Assembly (NCBI GenBank): GCA_017470485.1 | Contig: JAFUYQ010000014.1 | Span: 62,001 to 126,000, forward strand | Origin: Synergistaceae bacterium | GTDB lineage: Bacteria > Synergistota > Synergistia > Synergistales > Aminobacteriaceae | DNA: 64,000 nucleotides | Direction: 5' to 3' | Part shown: one piece after another, positions 44,563 through 52,078 of the stretch | Layout: each line of letters starts with the position of its first letter | Position numbering within the stretch: the stretch's first letter is position 1 | Made by a program: the position numbers and the translations under genes | The notes under the pieces: generated by a model | Database searches by the model: none | Seen by the model: only the letters and a program-made list of their open reading frames with translations | What the model was told of the DNA's origin: nothing

Positions 44563-45765
44563 ATGAAGGCTCTAAAATTTTTAGTATTGTTTTTATTGGT
44601 TCTCAGTGCTTCCGCCGGATTTGCTTCGGAGGCAGTTCCAGACCCCGATTTGCAGGCAGGTTCATCGCGTCAGATGATGGGGCAGATTGAGCAGATAATC
44701 TACGGCTATGTCGCTAAAGGCGGCCTGATTGAGAGGCTCGGAAAGGTCGAGGAGGATTTATTCGGAAGAAGCCTTCCCGGCACTATCGCTGAACGGCACG
44801 CTGCTATACTCAACTTCCTCGAAACCGGCACTGATGAGCAGCCCTCAATGATGTTCAAGCTCGGTGTCGCCGAGTGGGTCGTCGACAAAAAAATACGCGC
44901 CTCCGAACCTGCCGCCAAAAGACTCGAAGACCTCGAAACCAACCTCACAGGTGCTTCACGCGCCGGCAATCCAATCGTCATGAGAGTTGAAAGCCTGCTG
45001 GCCACGCTCATAATGGATCCTGTTACGGCTCAGCTGGTGGTCATTCCTGCGAACACTCCGATGAAATTCAGGTTTATGGACGAGTTAAGCCCTGCAAAGT
45101 CAAAGGCCGGTGATGCCGTCCGCCTCGAACTCGCGAATGATTTAATCGTCAATCAGAATTTAATCGCTCCTGCCGGTTCACTTCTCCTCACCGAAGTAAG
45201 AGCGGTTAAGCGTCCCGGAATGTTCGGAATGCCCGGAGAAGTTCGACTCTCTTTCAACGAGCTTAAACCTTTAGGGCCTCAAAGGCCGCCGGTCTGGGTC
45301 GGTGAAGCTGCCCAGAACGCCATCAAAGATGCCAGACGCGCAGGGGACAGAGGCGAGGGCGCAATAGTCGGAGCCGGTGCAATGAGCATCGCCGGTGCGG
45401 CACTCTTGGGGCCTCTTGGACTGGTTGGAGGCATGTTCATTCGCGGAAACTCAATCAAAATTCCGGCCGGTTCAGTAACTTTCGTTCAGACTTCAGGCGA
45501 CTGCACTGTCTCAGCTTACCCGATACCCATAAGCCTTCAGACTTCAAACAGCATTACAACTTCAGCAGCTCCGGCGAAAAACGTTGAAGCTGATACCTCT
45601 GGCGGCTACATGGACGGGCGCGATACGATAATCAAAGGGGACGTGTTCAACCGAAATTCCTACGGCGAACCCACAAATTCAGGTTTAGTGAACCGTTCAC
45701 CTCAGTCATCAGGAACATCAGGAGGAGGAGACTTTGAACTTCCGCCCGAACAGAGTGTTAATTAA
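44563..45765 (+). CDS. Exported protein of unknown function with internal repeats
   Basis: A 400-residue protein with a signal peptide (MKALKFLVLFLLVLSASAGFA). The N-terminal third has a repeated helical pattern, L-I-E-R-L-G-K-V-E-E-D-L-F-G then (about 85 residues on) K-R-L-E-D-L-E-T-N-L-T-G, each followed by a basic R-x-x-x-L-L/I helix. The middle (about 160-240) is beta-rich with L-I-A-P-A-G-S-L-L-L-T-E-V, which recalls an SH3-like/TrbI-like barrel. A Gly/Ala-rich hydrophobic stretch (about 272-300, A-I-V-G-A-G-A-M-S-I-A-G-A-A-L) follows, then a Ser/Thr/Asn-rich tail. Not recognised as a named family; an envelope role is inferred from export. Starts nine bases after pyrG. Confidence 0.65.
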   Translation: MKALKFLVLFLLVLSASAGFASEAVPDPDLQAGSSRQMMGQIEQIIYGYVAKGGLIERLGKVEEDLFGRSLPGTIAERHAAILNFLETGTDEQPSMMFKLGVAEWVVDKKIRASEPAAKRLEDLETNLTGASRAGNPIVMRVESLLATLIMDPVTAQLVVIPANTPMKFRFMDELSPAKSKAGDAVRLELANDLIVNQNLIAPAGSLLLTEVRAVKRPGMFGMPGEVRLSFNELKPLGPQRPPVWVGEAAQNAIKDARRAGDRGEGAIVGAGAMSIAGAALLGPLGLVGGMFIRGNSIKIPAGSVTFVQTSGDCTVSAYPIPISLQTSNSITTSAAPAKNVEADTSGGYMDGRDTIIKGDVFNRNSYGEPTNSGLVNRSPQSSGTSGGGDFELPPEQSVN

Positions 45766-46879
45766 CACAGGAAAACTATTACTCGCCGCAGTTTTTACGG
45801 CGGGTTTTTTTTGCGTTTTTTCTGCTCAATCGAACGCCGCAGAGACGACAGCTTTTGACCAGACTATAAGAATTTTGGAACGCTGGACTTCCGCTCACTG
45901 GGGTCAGGACTGCTTTGTATGGGTCGTTCATTACCCTGATGAACTCGCTGAACCATGGGCGGAGTCTGAGGCTATCCGTTCAGGAATGACTGAGGCCGAT
46001 AAAGAACGCTTCAAGGAAAATTTCACCGATGAACTGAAACTCAAAGACTCCGAAACGTTTTTAGTGAGTGTGTACTCGTTCGGGGCAAGGCCGGTGAATT
46101 TGTACCCTGTGCGCGATAACGTCTCACTGCTCTCGGCTTCAGGCGAACGAATCAAACCTTCAAAATACGACTCGGCCCTCGATAATCCGTCTGCCGGTGT
46201 CGTTCAAGGGCTTGTATTTTTCCCGAAACAGTCAAACAAGAATTACGCCATCTCCCTCAAAGGAATGGGACGCGGTGAAAGAATCTTCTCGTTCGCACCG
46301 CCTGAAACTCCTGCACCTCCTGCTCCGCAAAAAAATGATGTCGTTGTCGTAAACCTTCCTAAACGGCCTCCCAAACAGACGCCAATACCGGTCAAGAAAC
46401 CTACTCCCCCTCCTCCGCCGCCTATTCCGCCGAGACCGATTAAGCCTATTTTTCAGGAGGAGTCAAAGGACATGGCCGACTTCGTGAAGTCAGTGAAAGA
46501 TCGCGAAGCCCCTGCCCCTCAGCCCTCCCAGCCGCCTAAGAAACCGGCAAGGCAGACTAATTCCGAGAACGCCTACTCAAGCCGTGAAACAGTCCTTAGA
46601 AGATTCCTTAACTTCTGGGCTGACGGGTCATACGCCAATATGTATGATATGTTGTCCGAAAGCTCAAAGAAATTATTATCACGCGAGAATTTCTACAAGG
46701 AGGCCGCTAAAGCCTCTGACATTCGCGCAGGGATTAAGGGCGGTGATTACAGGATTGACTGGCTCGGCGAGGAACGCGCTAAAGTCATAACGACACGTAA
46801 AACGCTCGTCTTCAGGTCAGTGGCCTCAAGAACTATCGGAATTACCCGTGAAGGCTCGTCATGGAAGGTCGTGTGGTAA
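45734..46879 (+). CDS. Exported protein of unknown function with Pro-rich linker
   Basis: A 381-residue protein. The TTG start at 45734 lies 32 bases inside the upstream gene, with GGAGGAGGAG just before it. A signal peptide ends near S-N-A-A (residue 36). An N-terminal domain (40-195) is followed by a Pro/Lys-rich linker (about 195-290, with a run of Pro near residue 228) and a C-terminal 95-residue domain (V-L-R-R-F-L-N-F-W-A-D-G-S-Y-A-N-M-Y-D-M-L ... S-S-W-K-V-V-W) laid out like an NTF2-like fold. No family certain. It is translated with the upstream exported protein, and the two may work together in the envelope. Confidence 0.65.
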   Translation: MNFRPNRVLINTGKLLLAAVFTAGFFCVFSAQSNAAETTAFDQTIRILERWTSAHWGQDCFVWVVHYPDELAEPWAESEAIRSGMTEADKERFKENFTDELKLKDSETFLVSVYSFGARPVNLYPVRDNVSLLSASGERIKPSKYDSALDNPSAGVVQGLVFFPKQSNKNYAISLKGMGRGERIFSFAPPETPAPPAPQKNDVVVVNLPKRPPKQTPIPVKKPTPPPPPPIPPRPIKPIFQEESKDMADFVKSVKDREAPAPQPSQPPKKPARQTNSENAYSSRETVLRRFLNFWADGSYANMYDMLSESSKKLLSRENFYKEAAKASDIRAGIKGGDYRIDWLGEERAKVITTRKTLVFRSVASRTIGITREGSSWKVVW

Positions 46880-46887
46880 AATCGCAC

Positions 46888-46893
46888 TATAAT
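46888..46893 (+). promoter_or_regulatory. Candidate -10 of the ankyrin gene
   Basis: A perfect TATAAT, 31 bases before the ATG at 46924. No -35 and no TGn extension. Weak support. Confidence 0.35.
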
Positions 46894-46923
46894 GAACATC
46901 TTAATCAGGAGGAATTTTCCATC

Positions 46924-47964
46924 ATGTTTGACCGAAATTCTCCGGCGCAAGCCCCTGTCTTTAGACACGGTGATAAGCAGTTAGTATGCTATAATAAAAA
47001 AATAGTTGGGGCATCAACTATTGGAGGAGAACTAGTAAGACCTGAGGAATCAGGCAAGTTTGAAGATACCAGAATCCCCCGACTTCAGTCGTGGGGAGTA
47101 TGTCAAATCTGCAAAAACGGTGATGCTAAATCCCTCGTTAATGCTCTGTCTTCAGGAGCTGACCCCAATGCCAGAGATAATGAGGGAAGTATTCCGCTTA
47201 TGGCCGCCGCTGAAAAAAATCCTGAAAATGTCAAAATCCTTCTCAATGCCGGTTCTGATGTCAACGCTGAAGATAATGAGGGCTGGACAGCTATAATCAT
47301 AGCCGCCCTCAAAGGTTTTTCCGAAACTGTCATAATTTTACTGGAGGCCGGTGCTGACCCTAATTCATCAAAGCATAACGGAAGTACCGCCCTGATGGGT
47401 GCGGCTTACAGCGGAAACAATAAAGCATTAAACGCCCTTTTGAATGCCGGTGCTAATCCGAACGCAAAGAACAGTTACGGGTGGACACCGTTGACACTTG
47501 CCGCACTGAGCGGAAATACTGAGGCAGTGAAGAAATTACTTGATGTCGGTGCTGATGCCAACGTTAAGGACAACAGCGGCATTACTGCATTGATGAACGC
47601 AGCTTACAGCGGTACGCCGGAAGCCGTAAGGGCTTTGCTGAATGCCGGTGCTGAAGTTAATCCGGCGGACGATAACGGAACTACCGCACTCATGAAAGCG
47701 GCAGGAGCCTTCAGGGGAAGTGCCGAGATTGTTAATGTTCTTATTGACGCAGGGGCTGATGATACTGCGGATAATGACGGTAAGACCGCCCTGATGTATT
47801 CCGCTGAAAACGGTAATGCCGAGACAGCAGAGATTCTTATTGAGGCAGGGGCTTACGTCAACGCAAGGGACAAGAACGGGAAAAAAGCAGTCGATTACGC
47901 CAGAAATAATCCGAAACTCAAAGGCACTTCGGCACTGAAACGCCTTGAGAAACTAAGCAGATAA
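46924..47964 (+). CDS. Ankyrin-repeat protein with atypical N-terminus derived from a mobile-element end
   Basis: A 346-residue protein from the ATG at 46924 (AGGAGG 11 bases upstream). From about residue 65 to the end it is built of eight or so ankyrin repeats (D-x-x-G-x-T-A-L-M-x-A-A, then L-L-x-A-G-A-D-x-N-A). The first 60 residues are unlike ankyrin sequence, and the DNA that encodes them (46981-47106) contains the end of an IS200/IS605-type element, so this part of the protein looks like accidental coding of that element. There is no signal peptide or membrane span, so it should be cytoplasmic. Ankyrin repeats bind other proteins; no partner is known. The real start of the pre-insertion gene may be lost. 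Confidence 0.75.
   Translation: MFDRNSPAQAPVFRHGDKQLVCYNKKIVGASTIGGELVRPEESGKFEDTRIPRLQSWGVCQICKNGDAKSLVNALSSGADPNARDNEGSIPLMAAAEKNPENVKILLNAGSDVNAEDNEGWTAIIIAALKGFSETVIILLEAGADPNSSKHNGSTALMGAAYSGNNKALNALLNAGANPNAKNSYGWTPLTLAALSGNTEAVKKLLDVGADANVKDNSGITALMNAAYSGTPEAVRALLNAGAEVNPADDNGTTALMKAAGAFRGSAEIVNVLIDAGADDTADNDGKTALMYSAENGNAETAEILIEAGAYVNARDKNGKKAVDYARNNPKLKGTSALKRLEKLSR
46981..47106 (+). mobile_element. Relic of an IS200/IS605-type tnpB element right end (omega-RNA-like)
   Basis: The stretch 47071-47106 has the form known from right ends of tnpB-only IS200/IS605 (IS1341-like) elements: AGAATCCCCCGACT, a tiny loop, AGTCGTGGGGAG, then TATGTCAA. In frame 2 the same DNA reads E-S-P-D-F-S-R-G, the tail often seen at tnpB 3' ends. 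Upstream are an extended -10 (TGCTATAAT, 46987-46995) and an inverted repeat ATAGTTG/CAACTAT (47002-47008, 47015-47021). No tnpA or tnpB coding remains. The left boundary is uncertain; the right boundary should be at 47106. The identification is from memory of the motif, not a search. Confidence 0.6.
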
Positions 47965-47984
47965 ATCAAAGGAGGAATATAGTT

Positions 47985-48242
47985 ATGAGTACATTAACAG
48001 CAGACAAATTCACGACAGGAAACGCGGTTCTTGATATGGAACTGCCGCTTCTGACAGATGATGAACTGGGGAAAGTCGCAGAATACGCAAAGATTCTCAG
48101 GCTGTCGCGCAAAGATGACGATGATGACAACTGGGCAGACGCTCCGCTTACGCCTGAAGAGGAAGCACAGATTGAGGAAGGTCGTAGAGAGTTCGCCAGA
48201 GGAGAATACCTGACACTCGATGAACTTCTGGAAGGGCTATAG
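47985..48242 (+). CDS. RelB-like antitoxin, first of two tandem copies
   Basis: An 85-residue protein. An N-terminal region T-G-N-A-V-L-D-M-E-L-P-L-L-T-D-D-E-L leads into K-D-D-D-D-D-N-W-A-D-A-P-L-T-P-E-E-E and a C-terminal Y-L-T-L-D-E-L-L. It is closely similar to the antitoxin at 48368 (same D-D-D-D-D-x-W-A-D-A-P-L-T-P-E-E-E core). GGAGG precedes the ATG. Its own toxin gene, which follows after two bases, is truncated, so it no longer has an intact partner here. Confidence 0.75.
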   Translation: MSTLTADKFTTGNAVLDMELPLLTDDELGKVAEYAKILRLSRKDDDDDNWADAPLTPEEEAQIEEGRREFARGEYLTLDELLEGL

Positions 48243-48244
48243 AC

Positions 48245-48355
48245 ATGTGGACAGTTATAACAAGTAAGCCGGTCAAGCGAAAACTTGACAGCATTCCTAA
48301 TCCCGACAATGAAAGAATAAAGGCGATGCCTACAAAAAGTGATATGAGCAATTAA
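48245..48355 (+). pseudogene. Truncated RelE-like toxin, first module
   Basis: A 36-codon open frame, M-W-T-V-I-T-S-K-P-V-K-R-K-L-D-S-I-P-N-P, matching the first 26 or so residues of the intact toxin at 48634 (M-W-T-V-N-V-D-K-A-V-D-K-R-L-K-K-I-P-N-P) and then diverging into a short unrelated tail. The RNA-binding beta core and catalytic region are gone, so it cannot be an active toxin. Confidence 0.75.
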
Positions 48356-48367
48356 GGAGGAATTATA

Positions 48368-48646
48368 ATGACTACCGTAGCACTTGAAACTGAAAGAACC
48401 GTTAAGACCGGCAATATAGTTCTCGACATGGAAATTCCGCTTTTGTCGGAGAAGCAGCTTGAAAAACTCGCAGACTACGCAAAATATCTCAGATGGTCAA
48501 GCAAAGATGACGATGATGACGACTGGGCAGACGCTCCGCTTACGCCTGAAGAGGAGGAAGGACTAAGACGAGGACGTGAGAATGCTAGAAAAGGAGATTA
48601 CCTTACGCTTGCACAGTTCAGGGAGAGTCAGAAATGTGGACAGTAA
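48368..48646 (+). CDS. RelB-like antitoxin, second tandem copy
   Basis: A 92-residue protein very like the antitoxin at 47985, with V-L-D-M-E-I-P-L-L-S, S-S-K-D-D-D-D-D-D-W-A-D-A-P-L-T-P-E-E-E-E-G and Y-L-T-L-A-Q-F-R. GGAGG precedes the ATG. It overlaps the toxin gene by 13 bases, as expected for coupled pairs. It should bind and block the toxin encoded next. Confidence 0.8.
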   Translation: MTTVALETERTVKTGNIVLDMEIPLLSEKQLEKLADYAKYLRWSSKDDDDDDWADAPLTPEEEEGLRRGRENARKGDYLTLAQFRESQKCGQ

Positions 48647-48888
48647 ATGTTGACAAGGCAGTAGACAAACGCCTCAAGAAAATACCTAATCCGGACAGAG
48701 AAAGAATACAGCAGGCGATTTACGACTTGGAGACAAACCCTGAACAGCTTGATATAAAGCCTCTAGTCGGCCGTGAAGGTTATCGCTTGAAAGTCGGGGG
48801 CTGGCGTTTGCTTTTAGACATTTACGAGGACGAAAAAACAATATTCGTTTACCTTCTCGCCTCTCGCGGCGATGTCTACAAAAAATAA
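48634..48888 (+). CDS. RelE-like toxin, second tandem module (intact)
   Basis: An 84-residue RelE/ParE-superfamily protein: V-D-K-R-L-K-K-I-P-N-P-D-R-E-R-I, L-D-I-K-P-L-V-G-R-E-G-Y-R-L-K-V-G-G-W-R-L-L-L-D-I, and a C-terminal V-Y-L-L-A-S-R-G-D-V-Y. The G-Y-R-L-K-V-G-x-W-R core is the RelE-type mRNA interferase signature. lptC begins six bases after its stop codon, so the toxin module sits directly at the head of the LPS export genes. Confidence 0.87.
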   Translation: MWTVNVDKAVDKRLKKIPNPDRERIQQAIYDLETNPEQLDIKPLVGREGYRLKVGGWRLLLDIYEDEKTIFVYLLASRGDVYKK

Positions 48889-48894
48889 CTCACA

Positions 48895-49470
48895 ATGAAA
48901 ATTAATCTCAATCCCAAAATCATAATCAGGCGAATCACTTTCTGCCTTCTCTTTTTCGGAATAATCACCCTCGTCCGCAACGCCATCAGAGACAGCCAGC
49001 TCGATGTCGACCTCCTCCGCGAAAGCCTCCTCAATATGCCCGGCATCGTCATGGAAAATATCAGATTCTCAAGAACTATCTCTGGCGATTTATGGCAGGT
49101 CAGACTCCCTTACCTTGAGCAGAGAGACAAAACTGTCAATTTCCTCTCCGCTGACATAAAACGCATTCTCAGCGGCGATAAAGGACAATGGACTTTCTTC
49201 GGGCAGTCAGGCACCTATTCCAATGACGAGAAAACCGCAAGCATTTCAGGTCTTACCGGCTCCATCTCGGACGAAAACAGAAACTGGCTACTGACCAGTC
49301 CAAAATTAACTTGGCTGGACAAAAATAATACCTTCGTTTTTCCGCAGGGCCTCGCCATTCATGACGATGAATTTTCTCTTGACGCTCCGGCCGCAAGCAC
49401 AGATAACAGCCGCGTGATATTATTACAGCATGGAGGCGTAATCAAATGGTCAAGACCCTTAAAGCATTAA
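48895..49470 (+). CDS. lptC: LptC-like LPS export protein
   Basis: A 191-residue protein with a single N-terminal membrane span (about residues 14-30) and a periplasmic beta-jellyroll-like part: Y-S-N-D-E-K-T-A-S-I-S-G-L-T-G, L-L-T-S-P-K-L-T-W-L-D-K-N-N. LptC receives LPS from the LptBFG complex and passes it to LptA or LptD. Sequence conservation in this family is weak; the call relies on layout and on the overlap (25 bases) with the lptD-type gene. The start follows the toxin stop by six bases, with little sign of a ribosome site. Confidence 0.75.
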   Translation: MKINLNPKIIIRRITFCLLFFGIITLVRNAIRDSQLDVDLLRESLLNMPGIVMENIRFSRTISGDLWQVRLPYLEQRDKTVNFLSADIKRILSGDKGQWTFFGQSGTYSNDEKTASISGLTGSISDENRNWLLTSPKLTWLDKNNTFVFPQGLAIHDDEFSLDAPAASTDNSRVILLQHGGVIKWSRPLKH

Positions 49471-51182
49471 TATTATCTCTGGCATTAATTAACCCCGTTT
49501 TCGCCGCTGATTTCCAGGATTATTACAGCAGCGACATTAACGCTGATGCCGCTGACACTTCAGCTATAGCTCCCCAGCAGGTTACACTTAATGCCGACCG
49601 CGTTTCTTTCAATGACGAAACAGGACATGCCCTCGCTGAAGGGAATGCTGTCCTCAAATACAATGACACTACCATTATGGCCGAACGCATAGAGTATGAC
49701 GCTGACAGCCAGAAGGTTAAAGCAATGCCCATTCCGGGCGAGAAAGTCGTCCTAACCAACGGCAGCCGCGCTATCAAAGGAGATCAGATTGATTATGACC
49801 TCAACAGCGGTGAAGGCATACTCACAGGCCCGGCAAGCCAGTTAGCCGTCGGCGAGAACGGCGAAATACTTTACGTCTACGGCGGAGAAATTAACGTCCT
49901 CCCTTGGGAACTGGCTCAGGAAAGAGGTCTAGTGAAAGGTACTGCGCAGGACTATATGATACAGTGGCGGAACGTCGCACTCACTACATGCGCGCTTGAA
50001 CACCCTCACTACAGGCTTGAGTCAAAACAGATTCTATTCATTCCGAACAGGAGAGTCGTTGCTAAAAAACCAAGAGTCTATCTCGGCAATACTTATCTTT
50101 TCACATCACCCCTTGATTATGTCGTTCAGTTAAAACGAAGGTCATTAGGCTATAATCTTCTGCCTTTCTTCCAGAGGAGCGACATCAGAGGCTCTCACGG
50201 CGGTATCACTGGAACATTAGGCTGGGAGACAGGTTCATTATCGCTCGGAGTGTCCTACGGAAGAAGCGCAGGATTTGAGTACATGGCCGAGATTGAACAG
50301 GAGATTAACGATGATTTCTCGGTTCTTGTCGGTGCTGAATACTCTTGGGACGACGCATGGCGCGAAAAAACATGGAGACCATACGCAACACTCATGTATG
50401 CCCGAAACGGCTGGGCAGCCCATCTCAAATGGAGCAGCAACGAATACATCTCCGACAAAAAAGACTCATATTACGAGTACAAAGGGCGTTTAGACCGCCA
50501 GCCTGAATTAATCGTATGGGCACCGTGGTTCAGAAACTCGAAATTCTCATGGACTAGAATCTTCGCGACATACGGGCGTTACAAAGAGGAGCTTTACAGG
50601 TACAGAGCTGAAGGTTTCGAGGACAGATTCGGACTCGGCTTCAGGAATTATTACGAGCAGAAACTCGGCGCGGTTGATTTATTCGCAAACACTGAGGGAG
50701 CCGTTCTTCTCTATAACGGCACTGATCAAGAAATGCTCAGAAGTTTTGTCGGACTGCGGTATAAAATAGGTGCGTTTGAACTCGGAACAGCTTACGAAAG
50801 GCAATACTCTTGGGGCGAAAGTGCTATGTTATGGGACGAATACAGCAACCGCAGAAGGATTCATCAGAAAGTAAGATTCCCTCTTGGACGCGAGGTCTAT
50901 ATGCTGGTCAGAGGAAGCTATGACTTGTTCGAGTCGATGATTGACGAGACACTCTACAGCCTTCAATGGGACACTGACTGCATGACTTGGGATCTTCACT
51001 ATAAGAACGACAGAACCAGAAACGGCAACAGCTCGGTAGGACTTACGATAATTCTGAAAGCGTTTCCGACAAGAGGCGCGGCGTTCGGGCAGAAAATTGA
51101 GGTTGACCCGTTCGACAGGCCGCTTGATATTCCGGATTCGGACGGTCAAATAAAAAAGGAAAGTTGGTATCAGTTACAGTGA
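49446..51182 (+). CDS. lptD: LptD-like outer-membrane LPS assembly protein
   Basis: A 578-residue protein with a signal peptide (M-V-K-T-L-K-A-L-I-L-S-L-A-L-I-N-P-V-F-A-A). Residues 45-150 form an OstA/LptA-type beta-jellyroll (T-L-N-A-D-R-V-S-F-N-D-E-T-G-H-A-L-A-E-G-N-A-V-L, then the same pattern at I-E-Y-D-A-D-S). The remainder is a beta barrel of alternating polar and aromatic strands, Tyr- and Trp-rich. LptD forms the pore that inserts LPS into the outer membrane. It is shorter than the 784-residue E. coli protein. It is strong evidence that the organism has an outer membrane with LPS. Confidence 0.85.
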   Translation: MVKTLKALILSLALINPVFAADFQDYYSSDINADAADTSAIAPQQVTLNADRVSFNDETGHALAEGNAVLKYNDTTIMAERIEYDADSQKVKAMPIPGEKVVLTNGSRAIKGDQIDYDLNSGEGILTGPASQLAVGENGEILYVYGGEINVLPWELAQERGLVKGTAQDYMIQWRNVALTTCALEHPHYRLESKQILFIPNRRVVAKKPRVYLGNTYLFTSPLDYVVQLKRRSLGYNLLPFFQRSDIRGSHGGITGTLGWETGSLSLGVSYGRSAGFEYMAEIEQEINDDFSVLVGAEYSWDDAWREKTWRPYATLMYARNGWAAHLKWSSNEYISDKKDSYYEYKGRLDRQPELIVWAPWFRNSKFSWTRIFATYGRYKEELYRYRAEGFEDRFGLGFRNYYEQKLGAVDLFANTEGAVLLYNGTDQEMLRSFVGLRYKIGAFELGTAYERQYSWGESAMLWDEYSNRRRIHQKVRFPLGREVYMLVRGSYDLFESMIDETLYSLQWDTDCMTWDLHYKNDRTRNGNSSVGLTIILKAFPTRGAAFGQKIEVDPFDRPLDIPDSDGQIKKESWYQLQ

Positions 51183-52003
51183 TTCAGTTATGCTATGTTG
51201 ACGGAAAATTCACAGGGCCGGAAGGTGCTTCGCTTCCTCTTTCGGACTTAATCATACAGAGAGGCGTAGGAGTGTTCGAGGCTTTCGCTTCATTCGGCGG
51301 AAAACCCTTAATGCTCACTCCGCACATGGAAAGATTCATTGCCAGCGCAAAAAGTTCAAGTATCTCGAACATTCCTGACGTTGAGTTCATGAAAAGCATA
51401 GTCCGCGAGGGCATCGCCAGAGTCGGGAAAGATGTCAGAATCAGAACGTTCTTAACTGGCGGAGACTATTTCGATGAGGAGAAGGGCTGTTTCCCTGAAC
51501 CGAGATTCTTCGTTATATTCGATGATGTCGGCTTAATCTCCAATGAAATGCGCGAGAAGGGCGTAATCCTTGAGCCTGTATCGTTCGGGCGCGATAACCC
51601 CGAAGTAAAAAGCGTCGATTACCGCGCTACATACAAAATGCCTCGCGAGGCTTATGACATTCTCTACTGCCCCAACGGCGAAATAACTGAATGCGGACAC
51701 AGTAATTTCTTCCTCGTTAAAGACGGAAAAATTATTACCGCTCCCCTCAGCCGAGTCCTCAAAGGTACAACAAGGTCGGCAGTTATTGAGCTTGCCAAAC
51801 AGGAGGGATATACTGTAGAGGAAAGATGCCCCCTTTGGTCTGAACTCACGGGAGCTTCGGAAACATTCATCACTGGGAGCATGAAGCTGATTGTTCCTGC
51901 CGTCAAAATCGGAGGCATTTCAATCGCTGACGGGAAACCCGGAAAAGTTACTCGCCGCCTCATTGAACTTTACACTAAGTATCTTGAAAGATGGCTTGAA
52001 TAA
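51164..52003 (+). CDS. Class IV aminotransferase (branched-chain or D-amino-acid type)
   Basis: A 279-residue PLP enzyme of fold type IV: C-Y-V-D-G-K-F, the Q-R-G-V-G-V-F-E-A region, and the cofactor Lys in D-Y-R-A-T-Y-K followed by N-G-E-I-T-E-C-G-H-S-N-F-F. The E-C-G-H-S-N-F-F segment is the usual E-x-x-x-S-N-x-F. It transfers an amino group between an amino acid and a keto acid in the cytoplasm; branched-chain aminotransferase, D-alanine aminotransferase and aminodeoxychorismate lyase are the options, and sequence alone does not choose. The TTG start at 51164 overlaps lptD by 19 bases; a GTG at 51179 is an alternative. Confidence 0.85.
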   Translation: MVSVTVIQLCYVDGKFTGPEGASLPLSDLIIQRGVGVFEAFASFGGKPLMLTPHMERFIASAKSSSISNIPDVEFMKSIVREGIARVGKDVRIRTFLTGGDYFDEEKGCFPEPRFFVIFDDVGLISNEMREKGVILEPVSFGRDNPEVKSVDYRATYKMPREAYDILYCPNGEITECGHSNFFLVKDGKIITAPLSRVLKGTTRSAVIELAKQEGYTVEERCPLWSELTGASETFITGSMKLIVPAVKIGGISIADGKPGKVTRRLIELYTKYLERWLE

Positions 52004-52078
52004 CCGGCAACACCTTCGGAGTTTCAGCACAGACGCTCTGAAGTCAAAACATAAAATCTCACAGGAGGTAACATTTTC

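Noticed and set aside
47060..47296. A plus-strand open frame in another register of the ankyrin gene, reading E-S-P-D-F-S-R-G at its start
   Set aside because: The ankyrin frame is clearly the coding one beyond 47106. The short motif at the start is useful only as a trace of the tnpB-type end.
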